Notes: generated by a model from the sequence alone, not told the origin. Counted from the first letter of the stretch, positions 43,691 to 54,589 are shown. The stretch: DNA of 64,000 nt from Limnanthes douglasii subsp. nivea (GCA_036936605.1 JAUPFV010000004.1:288156009-288220008), one strand, 5' to 3'. A program made the numbers and translations.

Positions 43691-46152
43691 TACTGATTCA
43701 GAGGGCCCCCCTCGAACTCCCTTGGAGGACAGGGCGATTCGGTAGCATTCTCGTGCCATCTTTTGACTGCTTCTGACCATACCAATATTGTTCCCGATAA
43801 CGTACTTTAGACATTGATGTACCGTGGAGATGACGCCGTGCATCCTAGACAACCAAGAGAGTCCCAGGATAGCATTATATGAGGTGGGTGCGTCAACCAC
43901 GATGAAGAGCACCTCCACTTCTTTTTTGAATGGTCCACGACCCAACTCCACCATACATTGGAACTCTCCTACGAAAACCGTTGTGGCACCAGTGAAGCCC
44001 ACTATCGTTCTATCAGATCTTCGGATGACCGGTGGGTCAGAAATGCGGCGATAGGTGCTCATAAACAGGATGTTCGCAGAGCTTCCTGTGTCAATGAGTA
44101 TTTTTTGAATCTGATCCCCGGCAATGCCCGCCGCAATCACCACAGCGTCCTCATGAGGACCTGCAACATTACGCATATCATCATCATCAAAACAAATAAT
44201 AGGAGAAGGTGATCGATGCATTTGTGCGGAGACTCTAGCTTCGATCTGGGTGGTCAAATTCACCATGTGCCTTTTGCGAGAGCTGTTCGAATTCCCGGCG
44301 ATAGTGTCTCCGCCAAAGATTGCTAAGGACTCAAAAAATGCACAAAGACTATCCACCCTCCCCCTTGGAATTTCCTCTTCGACCAAGTTTACGTTGTTCC
44401 TCCCGACTTTCGGGTCCAAATACTCTTGCTCGATGTCAAAGTCGTCAATCCCTTCGGAAATTACCATGGCAGTGTCAGTGTTTTTCTGGACAGCTTTTAC
44501 TACGGTGTTTTTCTGGGAGTGTTTTTTGACATACTCCAACAACATTCCATTCTCGACGAGGGCCTGTACCTCCTTCTTTAAGGCTATGCAATCTTTGGTG
44601 TCGTGGCCCACATCCTCATGATATTTGCAGTATTTGTTTACGCTTCTGCTTTCCCTCGGTGTTTGTATGGGAAAAGGCTTCCTGAACGTGACCGAAGACT
44701 TGGCTTTATCAAATATTGCAGCGACATTTTCCGTCAACTCCGCATAGTAGTCGGGTCGAGTCCATTTGTTTGACATGTATCTTCCCCCTTGATTGTGGTT
44801 TGACTGGTTACCATAGTACTGCGGGTTTGATTTTTGCCTTGGAGGATACTGACCCATGCTTTTAGCTTGGACGTTTGATCGAGGGACCTGAGTGCTTGAC
44901 TCGGTCCTCTGGAATTGATTATGGTCCAATTGCTCTCCGGAACCTTTCTCTGAGGCTTGAGTTTCTTCCACCAAGATTCTCTTCTCAACTTGATCAATGC
45001 CCCGAAGGTCATTGCTTGACTTTCTGCCACAGTGTCTTTTAACAACCCGGGGAGCAAACCCATCCTGAACGCCGCAAGCGCGACCGAATCCTTGCAGTAC
45101 TCCATATCTGTTTTGGTTTTTACAAAGCGATTGGTATAGTTTTTCAGGCTTTCCCCCACTTTTTGTCGACAGTAGATTATAGTATCTCCGTTGGCCCAAA
45201 ACTTCTTGCTTCCAACGAAGTGCTGTCTAAAGATGCTCCAAAACATGTCAAAGTTCTTAATGGAGCCCTGAGGTAGTCTGTTATACCACTTAGATGCCAC
45301 TCCCTTGAAAGTTTGATAGAAAGCTCTGCACAAAAGCTTATCATCGTCGTCAAAGTTTATCATAAAGTTCTTAAACTGCTCGATGTGATTATCCGGATCC
45401 TGAGTCCCATCGAACTTTTCAAGCTTCGAAATGTCAAAGTGCTTCGGGAGATTCCCCACTAAGATCTCCGATGAAAGAGGAGAAGCTCTCCAATTGTGCC
45501 CTGTGCGATAAACATTGGACCTCAAATTGTCGTTATTTGAGAAGTACAAACCCTCCTCGGAGGGCAGCGTGTATTGCTGCTGCCATTCTGAATTTCGTGG
45601 GCCCATCTCATCTTTCCCAAGACACTTTGCCTGCTCGTGAGAACGATCGGCAACTCGGTCGTGGCGACTCTTCTCCCGCGAGGATTTCCTCTCCGAACTC
45701 CTCCCCCTTCGGGCTCCAGTTCGCCTCTGGTCATATTTTTTCCTCCTGTGGTATTTTCGGGGAGATGATTCTGAGGTACTATAGCGCGAGTAGTCACTCG
45801 AAGTAACCGAGTCCGATCGGTACTTTTCTCTCCTCCTCGGAGATCGTCGCCCACGCCTCCGATACTTATCATCTCTTTTTTTAGGACGAATTTCGACGTC
45901 CCGCTCCTCCCTTTGCTCGACGGGTTCTCTTCTTACCTCAGATCGAACATTTCTCAGGACGGCTTCTTTCTCCGCCTTCAACCTTTCGATTTCCCACAGC
46001 AGTTCATTCCTCTGAGTCAAGAGGGCGGAGTCGTCGAAGGTGTTCTCGACTCGTCGTCCTCTTTCTCCATCAGATTCCAAGTCATCCTGGAAGTCATCCG
46101 CCTCCATGTTTTCCACACAGTGATCAACCAAATCGTCCCCCGAGCCTTCCAT
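43691..46152 (-). pseudogene. gag-protease of element E, one frameshift
   Basis: The first ATG after the primer site is at 46152. The N-terminus is acidic, followed by a long Arg/Ser-rich stretch, the capsid-like Retrotrans_gag region (to about 45000), a C-X2-H-X4-H-X4-C knuckle near 44630 and a DTGSS protease near 44090. A one-base loss near 44990-45000, at the point equivalent to GGLLNQVGK in B, shifts the frame, so the front and back halves are in different frames. The back half is in frame with the UAG and pol. Confidence 0.9.
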
Positions 46153-46210
46153 GGTTCTCCTCGAAACGGGGATTATTTCTAGGAAACGATTGTCGTCGAA
46201 GCGATTTTCG

Positions 46211-46229
46211 TTTCCCACAGACGGCGCCA
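46211..46229 (-). other. Primer binding site of element E
   Basis: On the minus strand TGGCGCCGTCTGTGGGAAA begins one base after the 5' LTR. It differs from the site in B after TGGCG. The primer tRNA was not identified. Confidence 0.72.
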
Positions 46230-46230
46230 C

Positions 46231-46693
46231 TGAAGAGTAGAAAGATGGTCCGAGGGTGATTTTGTTATGTGAGGATTTGTTGATAGAGGATTTGGTGGTA
46301 GAGTAAAACTTGAATATTAGATCTAGAGAGAGAAAATGCTAAAAAGGTAGAGAGAGAAAGTCGTACTATTCATCATGAAATTCGTGAAGCGTGTGTGGTC
46401 CTTTTATAGTACAATTGTGGACCCCACACGCTTTAATTTGGTTTAATTACAACTTTTGGTCCCTACTTTAAGGTTCCTTCCTATTTTGGCTATATCTTTG
46501 CAACTAACGCATTTCGGCCCTTATACATTTATTCCTATGCATTTTGGCCCTTATACATTTATTTCTATGCATTTTGGCCCTTATACATTTATTTCTATGC
46601 ATTTTGGCCCTTATACATTTATTTCTATGCATTTTGGCCCTTATACATTTATTTCTATGCATTTTGGCCCTTGTCTTTTATTCTTCCTTATCA
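46231..46693 (-). repeat. 5' LTR of element E (463 bp)
   Basis: It is the same length as the 3' LTR, with the same number of 30-bp units (about 46508-46677) and two base differences. The GCTGG duplication follows at 46694. Confidence 0.96.
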
Positions 46694-48576
46694 GCTGGCA
46701 CATTAACCAAAATGTTCTAGGGCAAACAAGAAAGCACTTCCGCGAGAAAAGTGATCATAAAGAATTTGTTAGTGCTTGGCTGAAGATTGCGTATAGTAAA
46801 TCAGAGATTGAATTCGATCACGCCAGACGAGAGATGCTATTGAAGTACAAAGCTTACCCTGAAGCAATTGAATACACTGAAAAATCGTGGCTCGATAAGT
46901 ACATGGACAAATTTGTTGTTTGGAAGACGAACAAAAACATGCATTTGGGACATTGCACAACAAACCGTGTCGAGAGTGCTCATTCTAACCTAAAGCGTTA
47001 CATACGTACGAGTAAATTAAACTTTAAGTTATTTTGGGGGAGGGTTCATTCGCTTGTTGAAATCCAACATGCTGCCATTAGGTCGTCGTTCGAGAAAAGT
47101 CGTTACATAGCACTGCATAAGTTCGCGGATAAACTGTTTGATGAGATTCGAGGCAAGGTTTCCCACGTGGCGTTAGAACTATTTTTCTATGAAGTAGAGA
47201 AGGCCGAAGATACCAAGATGGTCGCTATTAAAGATGGGGCGGATGTTAAAGACACTGGCGAGTGTATATGCGCTGTAAAATCTACCCATGGTATACCTTG
47301 CTATCACCAGGTCCGCAAGTGGCGTAAAGGTGGAATGTCTGCCTCTCTAGATGCTTTTCACATCCACTGGACAAGGTTAGAAATAATGCCTCGTACATTC
47401 CGTACGACCATGGAAATTCTCAAAGATGATCTGCTAAAGCTAGTTAACGATGTTATGGATACGAAAGATAAAAGCCGTATCAAACATATTTACAAGAAAT
47501 GGTTTGAAGTTGTTTATCCTGAAACATCGTCATTGCTAGAGCCATTGGAGAAGCAGAAACACCGAGGCCGCCCACAGGTGAAAAGAAAGTTAGTGGTTGA
47601 TACATCATCCACTAAACGGGACATGAGCGGATGGGAGTACCCGCTAAAAGAGGATGAAGCTAGTCATGACGCAGTCATGCAGTCTTTAAAACCAACAAAA
47701 GTTAAAAAGAGTAAAGCAGTTGGTAGTGAATCAACGATTCGGGCAGATGTGCCTAGAGTACCTCGTACTCGTACTCGTACATCTTCCATTGCCTCGCTAG
47801 GTAGCAACATCGTACAACCGTCCATTGATCGAGTCACAGAACTAATACATGACCCGAAAGGTTTTTTGCGTTGGTTTCCGATTCACTTCAACCCTTTTAT
47901 ATCGGGTATTAATGATGTTAAGCCAGATGGACATTGTGGATATAGAGCAGTTTCATTCGGGTTGTATGGTCATGAAGAAGGATGGCGAGGTGTTCGGAAG
48001 GCAATATACGATGAGCTAATGGAAAACTACGACACATACAGCAAGATATATAACGGTAAAGAGGATTACCTGAAGGTTGCAGAAAGTATAAACTACTACG
48101 AGACACCAGCATCACCCAAATATTGGATGACAATGCCTGAAATGGGTATTGCGATTGCAACCAAGTTCGAATGCATTGTTCATTTTGTGTCACTCGTAGG
48201 GAATCACAACTGTAGTCATACTTTTTTACCTCTGCGCGGTAAGTCTCCCATTATGGCCCAAAGACGTGAGATTGGGTTTGGATTCGTCGATACTAACCAC
48301 TTTATCAATGTAAGTCATTCGATATATGGTTATGTTTTTTCTCACCACTATATTACTCAATTGTTGATTCTAATTTAAGTACCTATGAAACAGCTATCAA
48401 TCAAGCCCATTTGCCCTTGCGCACGCATACATCCTACGTGGCAGAAGTTGAAGAGCGAAGAGGCTACGCATTGGGAGCTACCATTAGTTGGTCGCTGCAA
48501 GAAATATACGGAACTCGAAGGTAGAAAGCCAGTTAGTTCATTCCCAGAAGTAACTAATCTTGACGAGTTTGTTTAG
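46694..48576 (+). pseudogene. MULE transposase, 3' part: catalytic end, SWIM zinc finger, OTU protease domain
   Basis: The frame resumes after the GCTGG duplication at 46699. The third acidic catalytic residue lies in TNRVESAHSNLK. A SWIM zinc finger follows (CIC...GIPCYH, near 47260-47310), then a basic linker. The C-terminal OTU-like cysteine protease domain has Asp and Cys in PDGHCGYRAV (about 47925-47955) and His in DTNHFIN (about 48290-48305). An 84-base GT-AG intron (48310-48393) precedes a last exon (48394-48576) with a conserved-looking HPTWQKLKSEEATHWELPL tail. The in-frame ORF begun in the LTR repeat upstream is not part of the gene. This part has no stop. Confidence 0.88.
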
Positions 48577-48852
48577 TAGGTTTATGTGTTTCGGTCGGGT
48601 TTATTGTTTCGAACTCTTCTCTGTCTTTTGGTCGCTTTACGTCATTTGTAAGGATTTATGATGTTTAGAACTTTGTTTTTACTACATCGTTTTGGTTGTT
48701 TTGGTATTTTCTCTATTATTGCATTAATTCATTCAAATTACCAACTTATAACGATAAGCCAATAATTATTTCATAACTAAAATAAAACATCACAAACAAG
48801 CAACAACAACATATTGTAAACATTAGTACATAACTTGATATAGAACAGACAG
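48577..48852. other. AT-rich interval between the convergent transposase and small gene
   Basis: No features recognised; likely the 3' untranslated regions of both genes. Confidence 0.4.
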
Positions 48853-49242
48853 TTAGTCAAAATCATAGCCTCCATTGTCGCTGAGAATACGCACTGTTTC
48901 CTCCTTCATGGCAATTTGAGAATGAACGTATTGCGCCATTTCCAACGACATATAGTCTGTGATCATTAAACCGAAGGAGTCGAACGCTTCATTCCTGACT
49001 TATGGGGGCTCGTTAAACACCAAGAACATCGGTCCACTAGTTATAGACTTGTACCTAGTGGCTACCTCTTGACGAGTACGCGATCGAGGCATTTGTCTAG
49101 ATGTAGACATTTCGCCGTACATGAAATACATCATACACAAAACTTCATCAAAGAACTCATCGGTATTATCGTCCGGCCGTTTGAACTTCACAGCTTTCGC
49201 AGCCTTGAGCAGATGAGCATCATCAAACACACTCCAACCCAT
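48853..49242 (-). pseudogene. Small unknown MULE gene with one in-frame stop
   Basis: The first ATG after an upstream stop is 49242 (MGWSVFDDAHLLKAAKAVKF). The frame continues to TAA at 48853, interrupted by TAA at 49000-49002, giving about 129 codons. The second part (MITDYMSLEMAQYVHSQIAM) keeps good coding character, so the stop is probably a recent lesion. A TATA box (CTATATAA, 49315-49308) lies about 70 bases upstream. No domain is recognised. It lies between transposase and PMD gene, convergent with the former. Confidence 0.55.
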
Positions 49243-49408
49243 TATGATAGACTTCAACTATGTTAAAAGGAGAGTTTTGTGTGTTTGGTGTTGTAAGGTA
49301 TGCTTCCTTATATAGAAGAATGAGAGTTTACATTGGCGGGAATTCTAGAGCGCGAAAAAAGAAAACGCGGGAAAAAAAACCGGGAAAAAAATTTCAAGAC
49401 AAAATTGC

Positions 49409-49634
49409 GCACCATAGGTACTGTCTTCTGTGTACCTATGGTGCACAGTGTGGTGTACCAACGGTACACTAGACTGTGTACCGATGGTACCATGTACCGG
49501 TCGGTACGTAACGTGCCGGCCGGTGCATGGTACCATCGGTACTGCCTCCTGTGTACCCATGGTGCACAGGCTACTGTACCATGGGTACGCAGTAGTGTGC
49601 ACCATAGGTACCACTGACTGCGTACCCATGGTGC
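49409..49634. repeat. Palindrome cluster 2, upstream of the small MULE gene
   Basis: About eleven palindromic words of 13-15 bases on the pattern GNACC(N3)GGTNC follow one another about every 23 bases. Examples are GTACCGATGGTAC (49478) and its reverse complement GTACCATCGGTAC, GCACCATAGGTAC (49409), GTGCCGGCCGGTGC and GTACCCATGGTGC. It starts about 95 bases upstream of the small gene's TATA box. Confidence 0.78.
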
Positions 49635-50022
49635 AATTTAACTTGTATTTTTTTTTAAATATGTTTTGGGTTTATGGTGTTTTTAAAAATTTGTTTTCGG
49701 TTTATGGTGTTTTTTTTGACAAGTTTATACCTGAATGTTATAGTGTTTTGGTGTTATGGATTTTAAGTGAATGAATTACTATTATAATTTTAGTTTTTGA
49801 CGAATTTAATATGAAGTTAAGTACAGAAAATCGAGAATTACTAGTATAGTGTTATGGTGTTATGGTATGACTTATGTTAGATCAAGTTAAGTACAAAAAA
49901 TAAAAAAGAACAGTAGAAGCAGTAGATAGTAGAAGTCATAAGTCATATTACAAAGTAGATGTCATAAGTCATAATACAAAACAAGATACTGAAACAACTA
50001 AGAAGTCCACAAGAATGAAAGA
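49635..50022. other. AT-rich interval 3' of the PMD gene
   Basis: No features recognised. Confidence 0.4.
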
Positions 50023-52701
50023 TCATAACAACGCTAGAACAAGTCCGATGATGAGGACAAACAACCATGGAGAGAATAGCTGCAGGACCTGATCTCTCCA
50101 CCTCAGCGCACCCGCCTTCCCACGCTCGACGGGCATAGTAACAATGGAGCGAACGGCGTCTAAAAGTCTATCGTCCGTGGTACGCGGTGGGGGAGTGATA
50201 GTATGCCAACCATACTCAGCCAGGTACTTCCAGTAGGTATTCGTCGCTGACTGTCTATATGTGGCAATGGTAACTGTCAAACGATCCTCAGCAAGCAAGT
50301 GCTGACGCCAATCGAGCCATGCGCTCTCTCGCCACGTGTACCTGGCCAGATCTCCTTTCATGTAACCCGGTCGTAGTACAAGTGGGAGTTCGGGCTCATC
50401 CTGAACCCGTCCGAACTGGCGCATAACCCGATCAGGCATGTAGCCCTCGACCGTGCTCATCATCCGCAAAGGATAAACAATAGTGCGGATCTCCTGGACT
50501 GGAAACTGGACTCTAATGTCCTCGTATGGCTCAAATAGCACCTGTTACAAAATATTAAAACAATTAGATTGATTTAAAATCCTAACACTTAATATCAAAA
50601 TTGTAATGGAAAACAAATATTTAAAAACTTACATCTGACTCCTTCAGATCAGCGAGGAGAGTACGAATGACCGATTTGGGGCGGATGTTTTGCCCAACAA
50701 TCCGCTTCGGCAGCCACTTCACAATCCTAGGCTGCCTCGCTAAGTGGTCAGCATTCTCTGAGGCACTAAACGCTGGGAAGTGGTCATAGATCCAACAATC
50801 AAGCATAGCTACAAAACCATAAAGGTTATGCTTTGATGCTTTCGAAGCATCACCCAAACCACGGAACAGGAATGCCAATGCACTCGTACCCCACGCTATG
50901 TCCCATAACCCAGAGTCCATATTGGCTAACCCGTACAAGAGCCTTCACGCTTTTCTGACTAGTATCCGCAAAAATAGTGCAACCAAATAAGAACATAAGG
51001 TATGCTCGTGATACCTGGCGGATAGTCTCAGCATCAGTCTGCTCGATGTAGCGCCCCCTGGTGAAAGTCTCCCTCAGCCACTTTATCTTGAAGCCAACGC
51101 CTCTGGTGGACTGTATCTCTGTGCGGACCTCATCCACTGTCAGACCTAACATACTAGCGTAGTAGCTGTATGCCTCGTCACGTGGAGCCGTGACTACATC
51201 AAGTGTCCGACCAACTACAGGGAGACCTGTAATGCAGCTGACATCATCGAGCGTAATTGTCATCTCTCCAAATGAGAAATAGAAAGTGTTGGTCTCCTGA
51301 TGCCAACGCTCAACAAAAACCTCGTCTAAGACGGAATGTGTGAAGTACTGAGGCAGGTGGGCTATAAGAGGACCAAAAGGAGTCCGCGCCAAAAATTGCT
51401 GCACATCTGGCTGAGCAGTCAAGTCCCACATACGTAGCACATTATAATGTACCTGTACGCCCAATGTAGTGCGACCCTATAAATTAAAAACTAAGTCAGA
51501 ACATAATAATAGTAAAACCTTAGAGTAGACGTTTAATAATTAGGTACTTACCTGTCCGATAAAGACATGGTACGCCTCATGCTCCTTGTAGTCAGGAAAT
51601 AGAGGGATCTTGTTGCATTTCAGAAATTGCAAACGTCTTTCGCTGCTCCTCGGTGTGGATGGCATCTATGTGCTCCTCGTCAATCGTGTCCTGCTCAGGG
51701 TCCCCAGTGGCATCCACCATGTCGCTAACAGGTGGTGGATGTGTAATAATATGCGCAGGGGACGCATCTCTGCGAGAAGGAGAGGGAGGTGGTGGATCAC
51801 TAGCAGTGGGAGGTGGTGATCTATGTGTATGTGATGACGAGGTCTCTCGTCGTGAGGAGCCTCCACCTCTGATATCAATCGCCTCAGTCGCTATGGCCTT
51901 TTCTTTCCTCTGGCCATGCTTGATTCGGCGCAAAGACCGATCAGTCCGTATCCGTTCCTCCTCCTCCCTAACACGAATAGTCTCAGGGTCATCTGGTAAA
52001 TCTCGTCCGCGCTTGGCATCGCGGACCCGCTCATTTTCAACCGCACGAACAGTCTTAATACTCTTGCCTGGCGGCAGCGGACGTGACCCAGGGGGATACG
52101 CCCTGGATCGTGGAAGACGTCGCTCCTCCACTGCGTCTGACCTACAAAAATACGAAACAAAGCACGAAATTAATAACACTAACATATAAAATTTAAATCA
52201 TCAATAGTCCTATACGTATGGTGAAATTTGAAGTTTTTTTTAAAAAAAAATACAATACCAGAACTTTTAAAACAAAAAAATTGGAGTTTTTTTAAAAAAC
52301 AAATCGGGTACCATAGGTACCATACAAGGCGAACCGAGCGGCACGGGTGCTAGTGCCGCTCGGTTTCGGCACTGTGTGCCGAGCGACACAGGTCATTGTG
52401 CCGCTCGGTACACTGGTGTACCGAGCGGCACACCATCACGCACCGATGGTGCTGCCCAAGACGCACCACCGGTGCGTCGCCGGCCATTTTCCAGCCGGCG
52501 AGTTGGCTGGAAAATGGCCCCAAATCTAATCCTAATCCTACCCTAAACCCTAATTCTCTACCTAATTTTATCCTAAACGCAAAATTCAAACCTAAATCTA
52601 ACCAAAAACTTAAATTCATACCTAAATCTAACAAAATTAAGTAACAAAATTAATTTGGGGACTTACGTAGGAGGCGGAGGAGGGTTTTTGTTCTTGACCA
52701 T
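50023..52701 (-). pseudogene. Plant mobile domain (PMD) protein gene of the MULE, broken
   Basis: Exon 1 is 52701-52667 (MVKNKNPPPPP). Intron 1 is 52666-52142 and holds palindrome cluster 3. Exon 2 starts at 52141: basic and acidic low-complexity region to about 51600. Then come introns near 51540-51485 and 50631-50543 and the PMD core (VQVHYNVLRMWDL, ITLDDVSCITGLPV, DIAWGTSALAFLFRGL), ending in a hydrophobic segment (WLFVLIIGLVLALL) before the stop at 50023. Frame changes near 51615 and 50940 break it. PMD proteins occur in MULEs and retrotransposons and as domesticated plant silencing factors (MAIN/MAIL). This one belongs to the transposon. Confidence 0.82.
52309..52490. repeat. Palindrome cluster 3, in PMD intron 1
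   Basis: This GC-rich block has words such as GTACCATAGGTACC, TGCCGCTCGGTTTCGGC, GTGCCGAGCGACAC, TGTGCCGCTCGGTACAC, GTGTACCGAGCGGCACAC, GCACCGATGGTGC and GCACCACCGGTGC. Same word style as clusters 1 and 2. Confidence 0.75.
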
Positions 52702-52918
52702 GATGAAGGAGGAGGAGGAGGAGTGGTGGTGGTGGTGGTGGTTCGCCGGAAAAATAAGAGAGAATTGAGGTGAGATTCTAGAGAGAAGTGAGGGATATGA
52801 GTGAAGTGAGAGAAAGTGTAGGTTTAAGTGGAGTGGATGAACTTAGTAAAAAAATTTGGCTTATATACCCACAAAAGGGCATTTTTGGAAAAAATTGGGT
52901 ATACTTAGATCACCTTTG

Positions 52919-52958
52919 GGTATACTTAAACCCGAATTGGGTATATATAGCTTGACTC
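52919..52958 (-). repeat. Right terminal inverted repeat of the MULE
   Basis: Read on the minus strand it begins GAGTCAAGCTATATATACCC. A second GGGTATACTTA copy lies about 30 bases inward. Confidence 0.9.
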
Positions 52959-53600
52959 TTTAACATGTATCATAATTGACTTGGGTTAGCATATATCATA
53001 GTTGGTCTGGTTTCTCATTATATGGTTTAACATCTATCTTACTTGGGATAGTTTCTCATTATATGGTTTATCATCTATCATAGTTGGTTTAGTTTAACAT
53101 CTATCATAGTTGGCATAGTTTCTCATTATATGGTTTATCGTATATCATAGTTGGCCTGATTTCTCATTAAATGGTTTAACATCTATCATAGTTGGCCTAA
53201 TTTCTCATTATGTAATTTATCATCTATCATAATTGGCATAGTTTCTCATTATATGGTTTAACATCTATCATAATTCGCCTGATTTCTCATTATCTGGTTT
53301 AACATCTATCATAATTGGCTTGGTTTAACATCTATCATAGTTGGACTGGTTTAACATTTATCATACTTGGCTTGATTTATCATCTATTATAGTTTGTTTG
53401 GTTTAACATCTATCATAGTTTGCATAATTTCTCATTATATGGTTAACATCTATCATACTTGGAATGATTTCTCATTATATTGTTTAACATATATCATAGT
53501 TGGCATGGTTTCTCATTATATGGTTTAACATCTATCTTAGTTTCCTTGCTTTAACATCTATCTTAGTTGGATAGCTTTAGCATCTATTATATTTGACCTA
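52959..53600. repeat. 41-bp minisatellite array
   Basis: The units read TTTCTCATTATATGGTTTAACATC plus TATCATAGTTGGC and a few bases. Unit starts at 53011, 53052, 53119 and 53160 show a 41-bp period, with one 26-bp partial unit between the second and third. About 15 degenerate units are present. The left flank of the MULE (about 33160-33202) is the first unit, so the MULE sits inside the array. Confidence 0.88.
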
Positions 53601-54589
53601 GTTTTTCATTAAGCAAGTTACACATCTATACAAAGGTTGTTTTCTTTGTTTTTACTATAAAAACATTTTTCAACAACATTTACATAAAGCAAAAAAAAAG
53701 TAAAACCTAAATCAATACAACATTTCAACTAGAATCAAAGTAAAGTCAAATAAATTACCAAAATCACGAGTAAAACAGAGTCACAAACTAAAAAAACAAA
53801 AAATATGCAGAAAATTGAGTTATATGAAACAATAACAAAAAGTTTCCTTTTATTACTACTTAATACTCATCTCAACTATTTAACTCACACATTTGTTCCC
53901 ACATTTTTTTAATACCCACGCTACCCTTTACCAACTATATAAGGAGAAATTTATATTTTCTTCCCTCTTTATATCTTCTAAAGATTTGAAAATTTGAAGC
54001 CGCTTTCTAACCACCTAACCCTACGACAAAAAAACTACCATGAACCACCAGGAATCCATAATTTTTAGGTGATCGAAGAGTTTAAGGTCAATATATTTAT
54101 GTAATATCGATATAAAATGCATATAAGTATTATTTTGTACGTACATGATCCGATCATACGTTCATGGCCTTTTTTTTTCCTCTGGTTGTTTCATCCTATG
54201 TGTTTCTTGTAGCTACTAGTTTCTAACTACTGATTGTGAGGTTCTTTCTTGATTTTCTAGGTTGAGGTATGTATTTTTTACTGGTTTGTAAGCTAGTATA
54301 ACCTGCTCGACTGTTTTCTCTATTTTTCGTTTTTTTTCAAGCGAATGTTGGGTATTATGGAAATTCAAAGCCTTAATCATTATTTAATTAGCTATATACT
54401 ATTTTTAGTATATTGGATGTTTTTTTTAGTGTGAAAAAATATATAAACTAGGAATTATATGTGTTCATGCATGCCTAACAGATGATGCGAGTTGTTTGGG
54501 AAATGATGCAAATTGTTTGATATTTTTACGTGTAGAAGATGCGAGTTGTTTGGATGAGGATGCGAAATGTTTGGGTTTTTACCCGTAGA
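53601..54589. other. AT-rich DNA without recognised genes
   Basis: There is no long ORF and no recognised domain. Short GATGCGAGTTGTTTGG-type motifs appear from about 54480 and grade into the tandem array that follows. Confidence 0.45.

Larger units (their letters stand above)
34994..46693 (-). mobile_element. Element E: complete Tat-type LTR retrotransposon nested in the MULE, GCTGG duplication
   Basis: It is 11,700 bp, read on the minus strand: 5' LTR 46693-46231, primer site, gag-protease, UAG, pol, repeat-rich spacer, antisense gene (+), polypurine tract, 3' LTR 35456-34994. GCTGG is duplicated at 34989-34993 and 46694-46698. The two 463-bp LTRs differ at two positions by eye, so insertion is recent. 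It is a different family from A-D: LTR, spacer and PBS differ while gene order is the same. Confidence 0.97.
33203..52958 (+). mobile_element. Mutator-like DNA transposon (MULE) with 9-bp target duplication, interrupted by element E
   Basis: The ends are inverted repeats: both carry CTATATATACCCAA and CGGGTTTAAGTATACC within the first 40 bases. The 9-bp duplication TTTAACATG flanks it at 33194-33202 and 52959-52967. Without element E and its 5-bp duplication it is about 8.05 kb. It carries a transposase-OTU gene (+), a small unknown gene (-) and a PMD gene (-). All three have lesions, so this copy is not autonomous. Confidence 0.95.

Noticed and set aside
46228..46230. GTG at 46230 as start of E gag
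   Set aside because: It lies in the primer binding site next to the LTR; the first ATG (46152) is the sensible eukaryotic start.
46508..46677. Regular 30-bp direct repeats resembling a CRISPR array
   Set aside because: There are no distinct spacers, the units are contiguous, the array lies in a plant LTR and is duplicated in both LTRs.
49345..49629. Overlapping ORFs on both strands (49333-49617 plus, 49345-49629 minus)
   Set aside because: They are by-products of the palindrome cluster: low complexity, symmetric on both strands, no domain.
52347..52644. ORFs around the PMD first intron
   Set aside because: They lie in a GC-rich palindromic intron and CCTAA-like low-complexity sequence; splice sites indicate non-coding.
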